Assembly: GCF_002803075.1 (NCBI RefSeq)
Contig: NZ_NNBK01000013.1
Span: 173,960-237,959, forward strand
Direction of reading: 5' to 3'
DNA: 64,000 nucleotides
From: Streptomyces sp. CB01373
Lineage (GTDB): Bacteria; Actinomycetota; Actinomycetes; Streptomycetales; Streptomycetaceae
Part shown: one piece after another, positions 25,480-34,444 of the stretch
How the letters are laid out: each line of letters begins with the position of its first letter
Position numbering within the stretch: the first letter of the stretch is position 1
Made by a program: the position numbers and the translations under genes
The notes under the pieces: model-generated
Databases searched by the model: none
What the model was told of the DNA's origin: nothing
Seen by the model: only the letters and a program-made list of their open reading frames with translations

Positions 25480-26601
25480 ATGAGCCTGACCCTGAGGACC
25501 ATCAGTCGAGAGCAGCATCTGGCTTACATCCAGAATCTGCCCGCGGCGAGTCACATGCAGGTCCCGGCATGGTCAGAGGTCAAGGCGGAGTGGCGCTCGG
25601 AGAACCTGGGCTGGTTCGACGAACGTACCGGCGAACTGGTCGGCGCGGGTCTCGTCCTGTACCGCCAGCTGCCCAAGATCAAGCGGTATCTCGCCTACCT
25701 GCCCGAGGGGCCGGTCATCAACTGGTTCGCGCCGAATCTCGACGACTGGATCCAGCCGATGCTGGCGCATCTGAAGCAGCAGGGCGCCTTCTCGGTGAAG
25801 ATGGGCCCGCCGGTGATCATCCGCCGCTGGAACGCCGAGACCATCAAGAAGGGCATCCAGGACTCGGACGTCAAACGTCTGCGCGACCTGGAGGCCGACT
25901 TCATCGAGCCCCGCGCCTTCGAGGTCGCCGACAAGCTGCGCCGTATGGGCTGGCAGCAGGGCGAGGACGGCGGCGCCGGCTTCGGCGACGTGCAGCCCCG
26001 TTACATCTTCCAGGTGCCGCTCGCCAACCGGTCGCTGGAAGAGGTGCACAAGAACTTCAACCAGCTGTGGCGCCGCAACATCAAGAAGGCGGAGAAGGCC
26101 GGCGTCGAGGTCGTCCAGGGCGGCTACCAGGACCTCGAGGAATGGCAGCGGCTGTACGAGATCACGGCGGTCCGCGACCACTTCCGGCCCCGCCCGCTGT
26201 CGTACTTCCAGCGCATGTGGACGGCCCTCAACACCGAGGACCCCAACCGCATGCGGCTGTACTTCGCCCGGCACAACGGCGTGAACCTGGCGGCGGCGAC
26301 GATGCTGATCGTCGGCGGGCACGTCTGGTACTCCTACGGCGCCTCCGACAACATCGGCCGCGAGGTCCGGCCCTCGAACGCGATGCAGTGGCGGATGCTG
26401 CGCGACGCCTACGCGCTCGGCGCCACGGTCTACGACCTGCGCGGCATCTCCGACTCGCTGGACGAGACCGACCACCTCTTCGGTCTGATCCAGTTCAAGG
26501 TCGGCACCGGCGGCCAGGCCGCCGAGTACCTCGGCGAGTGGGACTTCCCGCTGAACAAGCTGCTCCACAAGGCGCTCGACATCTACATGTCGCGCCGCTG
26601 A
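25480..26601 (+). CDS. femX: FemX-type lipid II:glycine glycyltransferase
   Basis: 373 residues of the FemABX family, two GNAT-like folds in tandem. It should use glycyl-tRNA to add the first bridge glycine to LL-diaminopimelate of the peptidoglycan stem in the cytoplasm. Blocks seen: ISREQHLAYI, VPAWSEVKAEWRSENLGW, WRRNIKKAEKAGVEV, HVWYSYGASDNIGREVRPSN and YDLRGISDSLDE, all family landmarks. ATG 25480 follows GAGGAG. An alanine-racemase-like gene follows 83 bp downstream on the same strand. Confidence 0.93.
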   Translation: MSLTLRTISREQHLAYIQNLPAASHMQVPAWSEVKAEWRSENLGWFDERTGELVGAGLVLYRQLPKIKRYLAYLPEGPVINWFAPNLDDWIQPMLAHLKQQGAFSVKMGPPVIIRRWNAETIKKGIQDSDVKRLRDLEADFIEPRAFEVADKLRRMGWQQGEDGGAGFGDVQPRYIFQVPLANRSLEEVHKNFNQLWRRNIKKAEKAGVEVVQGGYQDLEEWQRLYEITAVRDHFRPRPLSYFQRMWTALNTEDPNRMRLYFARHNGVNLAAATMLIVGGHVWYSYGASDNIGREVRPSNAMQWRMLRDAYALGATVYDLRGISDSLDETDHLFGLIQFKVGTGGQAAEYLGEWDFPLNKLLHKALDIYMSRR

Positions 26602-26684
26602 CCTGACACTCTTCGGTTCGACCCCGTCGACACCTTCCATACTTCTGATACACCGCATTTACGAGAGAGGTTCCAGGTCCGGCC

Positions 26685-27716
26685 ATGGCGCTCACGCTCT
26701 ACGTCGACACCGCGCGCTGGCGGGCGCACCACAAGCACGTGCAGGAGCAGTTCCCCGGGCTTGTCCCGGTCTGCAAGGGCAACGGCTACGGATTCGGGCA
26801 CGAGCGGCTGGCGGAGGAGGCCACGCGGCTGGGCTCCGACATCCTCGCCGTCGGCACGACGTACGAGGCCGCCCGCATCAAGGACTTCTTCAGCGGTGAC
26901 CTGCTGGTCCTGACGCCGTACCGCCGCGGCGAGGAGCCGGTGCCGCTGCCCGACCGTGTGGTCCGTTCGGTGTCGTCGATCGACGGGGTGTACGGCCTCG
27001 TCGGGGCCCGTGTGGTCATCGAGGTGATGTCCTCGATGAAGCGGCACGGCATCAGCGAGCAGGATCTGCCGCAACTGCACGCCGCCATCGAGAACGTCCG
27101 GCTGGAGGGTTTCGCCATCCACCTGCCGCTGGACCGCACGGACGGCTCGGACGCCGTGGAGGAGGTCATCGGCTGGATGGACCGGCTGCGCGCGGCCCGC
27201 CTGCCGCTGCACACGATGTTCGTCAGCCACCTCAAGGCGGACGAACTCGCCCGGTTGCAGCAGCAGTTCCCGCAGACGCGTTTCCGTGCCCGCATCGGCA
27301 CGCGGCTCTGGCTGGGGGATCACGACGCCACCGAGTACCGCGGCGCGGTCCTGGACGTCACCAAGGTCAGCAAGGGCGACCGTTTCGGCTACCGCCAGCA
27401 GAAGGCGGCCTCGGACGGCTTCCTGGTGGTCGTGGCGGGCGGTACGTCGCACGGAGTGGGCCTGGAGGCCCCCAAGGCGCTGCACGGCGTCATGCCGCGC
27501 GCCAAGGGCGTCGCCCGCGCCGGTCTCGCCACGGTGAACCGCAACCTCTCCCCGTTCGTCTGGAGCGGCAAGCAGCGCTGGTTCGCGGAGCCGCCGCACA
27601 TGCAGGTGTCGATCCTGTTCGTCCCCTCGGACGCTCCGGAGCCCAAGGTCGGCGACGAGTTGGTGGCCCATCTGCGCAACACCACCACGCAGTTCGACCG
27701 GCTCATGGACCACTGA
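26685..27716 (+). CDS. alanine-racemase-like PLP protein
   Basis: 343 residues of the alanine racemase/fold type III family. The PLP lysine is in CKGNGYGFG (Lys31). The N-terminal TIM barrel reads well to about 240 (RIGTRLWLGD), and a short C-terminal beta domain follows. It may be a true Ala racemase, another amino-acid racemase, or a PLP-dependent enzyme of wall metabolism; its place directly after femX suggests a wall role. It is distinct from the standard alr, which usually sits elsewhere. A terminator follows. Confidence 0.82.
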   Translation: MALTLYVDTARWRAHHKHVQEQFPGLVPVCKGNGYGFGHERLAEEATRLGSDILAVGTTYEAARIKDFFSGDLLVLTPYRRGEEPVPLPDRVVRSVSSIDGVYGLVGARVVIEVMSSMKRHGISEQDLPQLHAAIENVRLEGFAIHLPLDRTDGSDAVEEVIGWMDRLRAARLPLHTMFVSHLKADELARLQQQFPQTRFRARIGTRLWLGDHDATEYRGAVLDVTKVSKGDRFGYRQQKAASDGFLVVVAGGTSHGVGLEAPKALHGVMPRAKGVARAGLATVNRNLSPFVWSGKQRWFAEPPHMQVSILFVPSDAPEPKVGDELVAHLRNTTTQFDRLMDH

Positions 27717-27745
27717 GCGGCGGTCGCGGGACCCGATCTCGTACG

Positions 27746-27780
27746 AAAGGCCGTGTCCGGCGATGCCGGACACGGCCTTT
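27746..27780. terminator. bidirectional terminator between racemase-like gene and glycosyltransferase gene
   Basis: A perfect 15-bp stem (27746-27760 with 27766-27780), a 5-nt loop and AAA/TTT ends, placed between two convergent genes. Confidence 0.88.
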
Positions 27781-27808
27781 CGCATGCCCCTCCGAGGAGG
27801 CTGTTCGC

Positions 27809-29317
27809 TCAGAGCGAATCGCTCCTGGGTGCGGCCGGGCCCTGCCCGCCCCACTCCACCTGCGCCCCGCCCAAGTCTCCCTCCGGGTGCGGTGGCCGGG
27901 CCCGGGTGCCCAGGACGAAGACGTCCTCGGCGCCGTCGAGGACACCGCCCGAGGGGTCGTCGTCGCCGGCCCGGCGCACCACGTCCCGCTCCGGCATGAG
28001 GATGTCGCGCACGACGACTCCGCACAGGTACAGCGTGCCCAGCAGGTGCACGGCGATCGCCCAGTGGTAGCCGTCGGTCGGCAGCCCCTTGTGGGCGTCT
28101 CCGCTGGTCGTGTAGGCGAGGTACATCCAGATGCCGAGGAAGTACGCCACCTCGCAGGCCTGCCAGATCAGGAAGTCGCGCCACTTGGGGCGGGCCAGCG
28201 CGGCCAGCGGGACCAGCCACAGGACGTACTGCGGCGAGTAGACCTTGTTGGTGAGGATGAAGGCCGCCACGATCAGGAAGGCGAGCTGGGCGAAGCGCGG
28301 ACGGCGCGGGGCGTACAGCGTCAGCGCCGCGATGCCGAGGGCACACAGCACCACCAGCAGGGTGGCCGTGGTGTTGACGAAGTCGGTGCTCGGCGGACTG
28401 GTCGAGTTCTGGGCCCAGATGAGCCAGAAGGAGCCGAAGTCGACGCCCCGGTCATGGCTGAACCTGTAGAACTGCCACCAGCCCTCCGAGGCGAAGGCCA
28501 TCACCGGCAGGTTCACCACCAGCCAGGCGACGACGACGCCCGCCAGCGCTCTGCCGAAGTCCCGCCACTTCCCCGCCCGCCAGCACAGCACGAACAGCGG
28601 GCCGAGCAGGAAGACGGGATAGAGCTTGGCGGCCGTGGCGAGGCCCAGCAGGACGCCGAAGGCGACCGAACGCCCTCGGGACCACATCAGCATCGCGGCG
28701 GCCGTCAGCGCGACCGCCAGCAGGTCCCAGTTGATGGTGGCGGTCAGCACGAAGGCCGGCGCGAGGGCCACCAGCAGACCGTCCCACGGCCGCCGGGCGT
28801 GGGTGCGGGTCACACAGACGGCGATGACGGCCGCGCACACCATCAGCATCCCGGCGTTGACCATCCAGTACCACTGTTCCTGGTGCTGGATGCTGCCGCT
28901 GTGCGGGGTCAGCCAGGAGGCCACCTCCATGAAGACCCCGGTCAGTACGGGGTACTCCAGGTACGGCATGTCACCGGGGAGCCTGTCGAAGTAGGGCACG
29001 AGGCCCTCGGCGAAACCACGGCCCTGGTAGAGATGCGGAATGTCCGAGTAGCAGGCCTTCGTGTACTGGGAGCTCGCACCGAAGAACCAGGCGCCGTGGT
29101 AGCAGGGCACCTTCTGGACCAGGCCGAGGGCGAACATGCCGATCGCGACGAGCGCGACGACCCGTACGGGGGTCCACCAGGACCTTCCGAGCAGGGCACG
29201 CCGCCCGACGGGGCCGCCGATCAGCTCGCTGCCGGCCGCCGCGACCTTGTCCTCCTTGGTGGGCCGCACCGGGTCCGGCTCGTGCACGCTCGCTTGCGTC
29301 GATTCAGCACTGGGCAT
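27809..29317 (-). CDS. polytopic membrane glycosyltransferase (GT87 mannosyltransferase type)
   Basis: 502 residues with about 11-13 hydrophobic helices. The pattern is that of GT-C polyprenyl-phosphate-dependent mannosyltransferases of family GT87: an extracytoplasmic loop after helix 1 (YLEYPVLTGVFME), ATINWDLLAVAL, LLGLATAAKLYPVFLLGPL and KVYSPQYVLWLVPL. It probably adds mannose to a lipid or protein acceptor outside the membrane. The second ATG (29317) is chosen for its AGGA spacing. The C-terminal 60 residues are polar. Confidence 0.83.
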   Translation of the reverse strand: MPSAESTQASVHEPDPVRPTKEDKVAAAGSELIGGPVGRRALLGRSWWTPVRVVALVAIGMFALGLVQKVPCYHGAWFFGASSQYTKACYSDIPHLYQGRGFAEGLVPYFDRLPGDMPYLEYPVLTGVFMEVASWLTPHSGSIQHQEQWYWMVNAGMLMVCAAVIAVCVTRTHARRPWDGLLVALAPAFVLTATINWDLLAVALTAAAMLMWSRGRSVAFGVLLGLATAAKLYPVFLLGPLFVLCWRAGKWRDFGRALAGVVVAWLVVNLPVMAFASEGWWQFYRFSHDRGVDFGSFWLIWAQNSTSPPSTDFVNTTATLLVVLCALGIAALTLYAPRRPRFAQLAFLIVAAFILTNKVYSPQYVLWLVPLAALARPKWRDFLIWQACEVAYFLGIWMYLAYTTSGDAHKGLPTDGYHWAIAVHLLGTLYLCGVVVRDILMPERDVVRRAGDDDPSGGVLDGAEDVFVLGTRARPPHPEGDLGGAQVEWGGQGPAAPRSDSL

Positions 29318-29428
29318 GGGGCACATCCTGCCGTACGTCCCGGGGGCACGTGCCCGGTCGGCACCGCGGAGGGCGCGACGGCCCGTTCTCCTCGCTGAGG
29401 CCGGACCCGAAACGCCCCATCACACGAA

Positions 29429-29468
29429 CGAGCGCGCGCCACGACCAGGAGGTCGTGGCGCGCGCTCG
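29429..29468 (-). terminator. terminator of the penicillin-binding protein gene
   Basis: A perfect 18-bp stem (29429-29446 with 29451-29468) with the 4-nt loop AGGA, 14 bp beyond the stop codon. Confidence 0.92.
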
Positions 29469-29482
29469 CTTCGGACTTCGGA

Positions 29483-32134
29483 TCAACCGCCGGCCGGGCC
29501 TGCGAAGAGACCGTTGCCTCCGTTGCCGTTGCCCCGGTTGCCGCCTCCGTTGCCATTGCCGCTGTTGCCGTCCGACTCGGTCGGCGAAGGCGACGACTGG
29601 TCGGTGCCGCCGTCCACGCCGCCGTCGCCGGTCTGACCGCCGTTGCCGTTGCCGCCTCCGTTGCCGTTGCCGTTGCCGTTGCAGCCGAAGAAACCGCAAC
29701 GGGTCCGGGTCGGCGAGGGCGCCGGGTCGGGCTCGGTCTCACTGGGCGTGGGCGAGGGACTCGGGCTCTCCTCCGCGGTCTCGGTGGCGGTCGGGGTCGG
29801 AGTCGGGGAGGGCGCGCCGGCCCCGTCCGCGATCTCGCCGACCTTCTCGGCCTTGGGGAAGCCGGGGTCGTTCTTCCCCTGCAGGGCTGCCTTCATGTAC
29901 TCGGTCCACACCTGGGTGGGGATGTCACCACCGTGGATGGAGTCCTTGCCCGCCGTGCCGTTCATGGAGAGCAGACTGTGGGTCTTGGGCTCCTCACGGA
30001 ACATGGTCACCGCGGTCGAGAGCTGCTGGGTGTAGCCGACGAACCACGCGGACTTGTTCTTGTCGGTGGTACCCGTCTTGCCCGCGGACTTGCGGCCCAG
30101 GGCGAGCGCGTTCTTACCCGTGCCGTTCTCGATGACGTTCTCGAGGACGTCGGTGACGTTGTGCGCCACGATCTCGGGCATCGCCTGCTTGAGGCGCGGC
30201 TTCTCGAAGCCGGGCAGCTCCGAACCATTGTGCTTGACGACCGTCACCGAGTACGGGTCGGCCTGCTTCCCCGAGGCCGCGAACGTCGCGTAGGCGTCGG
30301 CCATGCGGATCGCGCTGGGCGTCGACGTACCGAGGGCGAACGACGCGTTGAGATCGGCGAAGCTGTCCTTCAGAAGGCCGGACTTCTCAGCCACGTCCGC
30401 CACGTTCCGCATCCCCACGTCCATGCCGAGCTGGACGAAGGGGGTGTTGATGGACTGCTCCATCGCCTTGCGCAGTGTGATGTAGCCCCACGGGAAGGGG
30501 CCCTCGTTGTTCTGGAAGAAGGGCGTGTTGTCCTTCTTGAGGACGAAGGACCCGTCGTTGTTCATGACCTTCAGATGGTCATTGCCGTTGTACTTGCTGA
30601 GCGGTGAGACCCCGACGCCATCGGTCTTGTAGGTGCCGTACTGCATCGCCGCGGCGAGCACGAACGGCTTCCACGTCGAACCGACGGGGACGCCCGAGGT
30701 GTCCGCGTTGTTGGTGAAGTGGCCGTTCTCGAAGCCGACACCACCGTAGAGAGCGACGATCGCACCGTCATTGGGCTTCACCGACGCCGCACCGAACTGA
30801 ACGTGCTTGTCCAGCTCGCGCTTCGGGTCGATGTTCGCCTTCTCCACCTTCTTGACGGCCGCGGCCATCGCGTCGACCTTGTCCTTCTCGAAGGTGGTGT
30901 AGACCTGGTACCCGCCCTGGTCGAACTGCGCCTCCGTGATGTCGGAGTGCTTCAGGACGTACCGCTTCGCCGCGTCGACGAGGTAGCTGACCTGGCCGGT
31001 CATACCCTTGATCGCCTTACGGCCCTGAGGCTCGGGGTACTTCTTGATCGCCTCCTGGTACTCGGCGTCCGTGAGGTGATCCTTCAGATCGGGCTTGTGC
31101 ATCTGCTCGAGGATCCAGCTCCACCGCACTTCCGAACGCTTGTGGTTGGCCGCGGCGGTGGCCGTGGAGTCGAGGTTGTCGTTGCCCGCGGGGTCGTAGT
31201 ACGTCGGGCCCTTGAGCAGAGCGGCGAGTACGGCGCATTCGCTGGGCGTGAGCTTGACGGCGTCCTTGCCGTAGTAGGTCTGGGCGGCGGCCTGGATGCC
31301 GTACGCGCCACGGCCGTAGTACGAGGTGTTCAGGTATCCCTGGAGGATGTCGTCCTTGGAGAGCTTCGTGCCCACCTTGATCGAGATGAACATCTCCTTG
31401 AACTTCCGGGAGACCGTCTGGTCCTGGCTCAGGTAGGTGTTCTTCACGAACTGCTGGGTGATCGTCGAGCCACCCTGCGTGTCACCACCCGTCGCCATGT
31501 TCCCCAGCGCGCGGACGATACCCATCGGGTCTACACCCGAGTCCTTGTAGAAGCTCTTGTTCTCGGCCGAGATCACCGCCAGCCCCATGGCCTTGGGAAT
31601 CTGGTCGATCGTGACGTTCTGCCGGTTCTGGCCGCTGCCGGTGGCGACCATCTGCGTCTTGTCGGCCCAGTAGTAGACGTTGTTCTCCGACACCGCCGCG
31701 GCGTGCGCCTCACTGGGCACGCTCACCATCGCGTACCCGACGCCGGCGACGGCCACCAGGCTGCCGACGAAGCCGATGCACAACCCGGAGACCAGCCTCC
31801 AGGACGGTATCCAGCGGCGCCATCCGTACCCTTCCGCGCGCGGGTAGTCGATGAACCGCTTCTCGGGGGGCGGCCCCGGCCGTCCTCGGCCGCGTCCGGG
31901 ACCGTCCGGCCGGCCGCGTCGGCCGCTGCCCCTCTGCGCCGCCCGCCGGGCCTCGGCACGGCTGCCGTAGGGGCGGTCCCCGCCTTCCACGCCATGTGAA
32001 CCGGAATCGGCAGGAGATCCGGTGGCGCCTCGCGGTGCCGCACGGCGGCCGGAGGACGAGGCGGACTGACCGCGTCGGGCCGCGGCACGTCCGCCTCCCT
32101 GCGGCTGCGGCGGTTTGCGACGGTGCTCGCTCAT
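29483..32134 (-). CDS. bifunctional class A penicillin-binding protein
   Basis: 883 residues. A basic disordered cytosolic tail (1-110) precedes one membrane anchor (about 113-136). The GT51 glycosyltransferase domain has Glu191 in ENKSFYKDSG and GGSTITQQ (221-228). The transpeptidase domain has the triad STWK (486-489), SIN (561-563) and KTGT (686-689). It polymerises and crosslinks peptidoglycan outside the membrane. The Thr/Pro/Glu-rich tail from about 770 ends in Asn-Gly repeats with a CGFFGC pair. ATG 32134 follows GAGGAG. Confidence 0.95.
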   Translation of the reverse strand: MSEHRRKPPQPQGGGRAAARRGQSASSSGRRAAPRGATGSPADSGSHGVEGGDRPYGSRAEARRAAQRGSGRRGRPDGPGRGRGRPGPPPEKRFIDYPRAEGYGWRRWIPSWRLVSGLCIGFVGSLVAVAGVGYAMVSVPSEAHAAAVSENNVYYWADKTQMVATGSGQNRQNVTIDQIPKAMGLAVISAENKSFYKDSGVDPMGIVRALGNMATGGDTQGGSTITQQFVKNTYLSQDQTVSRKFKEMFISIKVGTKLSKDDILQGYLNTSYYGRGAYGIQAAAQTYYGKDAVKLTPSECAVLAALLKGPTYYDPAGNDNLDSTATAAANHKRSEVRWSWILEQMHKPDLKDHLTDAEYQEAIKKYPEPQGRKAIKGMTGQVSYLVDAAKRYVLKHSDITEAQFDQGGYQVYTTFEKDKVDAMAAAVKKVEKANIDPKRELDKHVQFGAASVKPNDGAIVALYGGVGFENGHFTNNADTSGVPVGSTWKPFVLAAAMQYGTYKTDGVGVSPLSKYNGNDHLKVMNNDGSFVLKKDNTPFFQNNEGPFPWGYITLRKAMEQSINTPFVQLGMDVGMRNVADVAEKSGLLKDSFADLNASFALGTSTPSAIRMADAYATFAASGKQADPYSVTVVKHNGSELPGFEKPRLKQAMPEIVAHNVTDVLENVIENGTGKNALALGRKSAGKTGTTDKNKSAWFVGYTQQLSTAVTMFREEPKTHSLLSMNGTAGKDSIHGGDIPTQVWTEYMKAALQGKNDPGFPKAEKVGEIADGAGAPSPTPTPTATETAEESPSPSPTPSETEPDPAPSPTRTRCGFFGCNGNGNGNGGGNGNGGQTGDGGVDGGTDQSSPSPTESDGNSGNGNGGGNRGNGNGGNGLFAGPAGG

Positions 32135-32436
32135 CGAACGATTACTCCTCGGGCAGGCGCTTTCTCGCGCGCCTGGAGACGGCGGCTGTTTTCCGGTCCC
32201 CCCGAAGTACGGATGTGGTCGGTCACGCATTCACCCGTACCGCACCGGGAGCGAGGACGATCCCCAGGCGTCACTCGGTTCCCGGCGATGTGCATGGCGC
32301 ACAGACTACGCACTGGCTAAACCCGGTGAGCCCCGAAGTTCACCCCAAACCAGGCAACTTGCCTCCGACCGACCGGCGATGTGATCCCGTTCACTCCGCC
32401 CCCTCTTGTCGCATGCGGGGGTGGGATCTATCGTCG

Positions 32437-32459
32437 TGATGTATCGACTCGATACATCA
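32437..32459. promoter_or_regulatory. perfect 23-bp operator palindrome upstream of the PadR gene
   Basis: Arms TGATGTATCGA and TCGATACATCA around a single C. PadR-family regulators bind such ATGTAT...ATACAT dyads. It lies 74 bp upstream of the PadR gene and is probably the site of autoregulation; the core promoter should overlap it. The remainder of the 398-bp gap 32135-32532 holds the PBP promoter region, with nothing further recognised. Confidence 0.78.
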
Positions 32460-32532
32460 GTGCGAGATAAGCAGCGTCACGGCACCCGGAGCGGCCCCGC
32501 CGCCACCGGATCGCGGCAGAGAGGAGGCGACG

Positions 32533-33216
32533 ATGGGCCGGCGTTCCGGCATCCTCGAGTTCGCCGTACTCGGCCTGCTCCGCGAATCCCCGATGCACGG
32601 CTACGAACTGCGCAAACGGCTCAACACGTCACTGGGCGTGTTCCGTGCGTTCAGCTACGGGACGCTCTATCCCTGCCTCAAGACGCTGGTCGTCAACGGC
32701 TGGTTGATCGAGGAGCCGGGAAGCGCTCCTGAGGACGCCGTCTCCGCCGCACTCGCGGGCCGACGCGCCAAAATCGTCTACCGGTTGACGGCCGAAGGTA
32801 AGGAGCACTTCGAGGAGCTGCTCTCGCAGACGGGCCCCGACACGTACGAGGACGAGCACTTCGCCGCTCGATTCGCCTTCTTCGGGCAGACGTCGCGCGA
32901 CGTACGCATGCGCGTACTGGAGGGCCGCCGCAGCCGGCTGGAGGAGCGTCTGGAGAAGATGCGCGCCTCCCTGGCACGCACCCGGGAGCGCCTCGACGAC
33001 TACACACTCGAGCTCCAGCGCCACGGAATGGAGTCCGTGGAGCGCGAAGTGCGCTGGCTGAACGAGCTCATCGAGAGCGAGCGGGCCGGGCGGGACCTCA
33101 AGGGTTCCGTCTCCGGGGGTCCCGCCTCGCTGGACACCACCACTGGAGCGACGGGCGGCCTGCCCCGGTCCGGGGAGTCTTCCCGGCCGGATACGCCCGA
33201 CGACACCGCCACGTGA
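32533..33216 (+). CDS. PadR-family transcriptional regulator
   Basis: 227 residues. The N-terminal winged HTH (ILEFAVLGLLRESPMHGYELRKRLN, interrupted here for length by the usual turn) includes the PadR landmark YGTLYPCLKTL. A long coiled-coil helix (about 120-190, rich in Arg/Glu) follows for dimerisation, and a disordered Ser/Thr/Gly tail ends the protein. ATG 32533 follows GAGAGGAGG. It stands 44 bp before the inositol-phosphate synthase gene, so the two are likely co-transcribed; it may control that pathway. Confidence 0.9.
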   Translation: MGRRSGILEFAVLGLLRESPMHGYELRKRLNTSLGVFRAFSYGTLYPCLKTLVVNGWLIEEPGSAPEDAVSAALAGRRAKIVYRLTAEGKEHFEELLSQTGPDTYEDEHFAARFAFFGQTSRDVRMRVLEGRRSRLEERLEKMRASLARTRERLDDYTLELQRHGMESVEREVRWLNELIESERAGRDLKGSVSGGPASLDTTTGATGGLPRSGESSRPDTPDDTAT

Positions 33217-33260
33217 GGTCCCGTCGGGGCTTCACCGATTACACACAGGGAGCAACCGGA

Positions 33261-34343
33261 ATGGGTTCGGTTCGCGTAGCCATCGTCGGCGTGGGCAACT
33301 GCGCCGCGTCGCTGGTGCAGGGCGTCGAGTACTACAAGGACGCCGACCCGGCGTCCAAGGTCCCGGGCCTCATGCACGTGCAGTTCGGCGACTACCACGT
33401 GCGTGACGTCGAGTTCGTCGCCGCCTTCGACGTCGACGCGAAGAAGGTCGGCCTGGACCTCGCGGACGCCATCGGCGCCTCCGAGAACAACACCATCAAG
33501 ATCTGCGACGTGCCCAGCACCGGTGTGACGGTTCAGCGCGGCCACACCCTCGACGGTCTCGGCAAGTACTACCGGGAGACCATCGAGGAGTCCGCCGAGG
33601 CTCCGGTCGACGTCGTCCAGATCCTCAAGGACAAGCAGATCGACGTCCTGGTCTGCTACCTGCCCGTGGGCTCCGAGGACGCGGCGAAGTTCTACGCCCA
33701 GTGCGCCATCGACGCCAAGGTCGCCTTCGTCAACGCGCTCCCGGTCTTCATCGCCGGCACCAAGGAGTGGGCGGACAAGTTCACCGAGGCGGGCGTCCCG
33801 ATCGTCGGCGACGACATCAAGTCGCAGGTCGGCGCGACCATCACGCACCGCGTCATGGCGAAGCTGTTCGAGGACCGCGGTGTCATCCTGGACCGCACCA
33901 TGCAGCTGAACGTCGGCGGCAACATGGACTTCAAGAACATGCTGGAGCGCGACCGGCTGGAGTCCAAGAAGATCTCCAAGACCCAGGCCGTCACCTCCCA
34001 GATCCCCGACCGGGACCTCGGCGAGAAGAACGTCCACATCGGCCCGTCCGACTACGTGGCCTGGCTCGACGACCGCAAGTGGGCGTACGTCCGCCTCGAG
34101 GGCCGCGCCTTCGGCGACGTCCCGCTGAGCCTGGAGTACAAGCTCGAGGTCTGGGACTCCCCGAACTCCGCCGGTGTCATCATCGACGCCCTGCGCGCCG
34201 CGAAGATCGCCAAGGACCGCGGCATCGGCGGCCCGATCCTGTCGGCGTCCTCGTACTTCATGAAGTCCCCGCCGGTGCAGTACTTCGACGACGAGGCCCG
34301 CGTGAACGTGGAGAAGTTCATCCGCGGCGAGGTCGAGCGCTAG
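33261..34343 (+). CDS. ino1: inositol-3-phosphate synthase
   Basis: 360 residues. It converts glucose-6-phosphate to inositol-3-phosphate with NAD+, the first step to mycothiol and phosphatidylinositol. The Rossmann motif VAIVGVGNCAASLVQG is near the N-terminus. The conserved blocks VGDDIKSQVGATITHR and NVGGNMDFKNML follow. The length fits the short actinobacterial type. ATG 33261 lies behind GGGAGCAACCGG. It is a likely operon with the PadR gene upstream. Confidence 0.94.
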   Translation: MGSVRVAIVGVGNCAASLVQGVEYYKDADPASKVPGLMHVQFGDYHVRDVEFVAAFDVDAKKVGLDLADAIGASENNTIKICDVPSTGVTVQRGHTLDGLGKYYRETIEESAEAPVDVVQILKDKQIDVLVCYLPVGSEDAAKFYAQCAIDAKVAFVNALPVFIAGTKEWADKFTEAGVPIVGDDIKSQVGATITHRVMAKLFEDRGVILDRTMQLNVGGNMDFKNMLERDRLESKKISKTQAVTSQIPDRDLGEKNVHIGPSDYVAWLDDRKWAYVRLEGRAFGDVPLSLEYKLEVWDSPNSAGVIIDALRAAKIAKDRGIGGPILSASSYFMKSPPVQYFDDEARVNVEKFIRGEVER

Positions 34344-34379
34344 AGAGCGCTTCACAAAACCGCTCCTGCCAGGGCTGTT

Positions 34380-34420
34380 GGGCCCCCGTCCGTGTACGCC
34401 TCGCGTGCACCCGGGGGCCC
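34380..34420 (+). terminator. terminator after ino1
   Basis: GGGCCCCCG (34380-34388) pairs with CGGGGGCCC (34412-34420); an inner GTGTACGC/GCGTGCAC stem extends it. Confidence 0.75.
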
Positions 34421-34444
34421 TCCCACATGTGAGGCTGTCACCCC

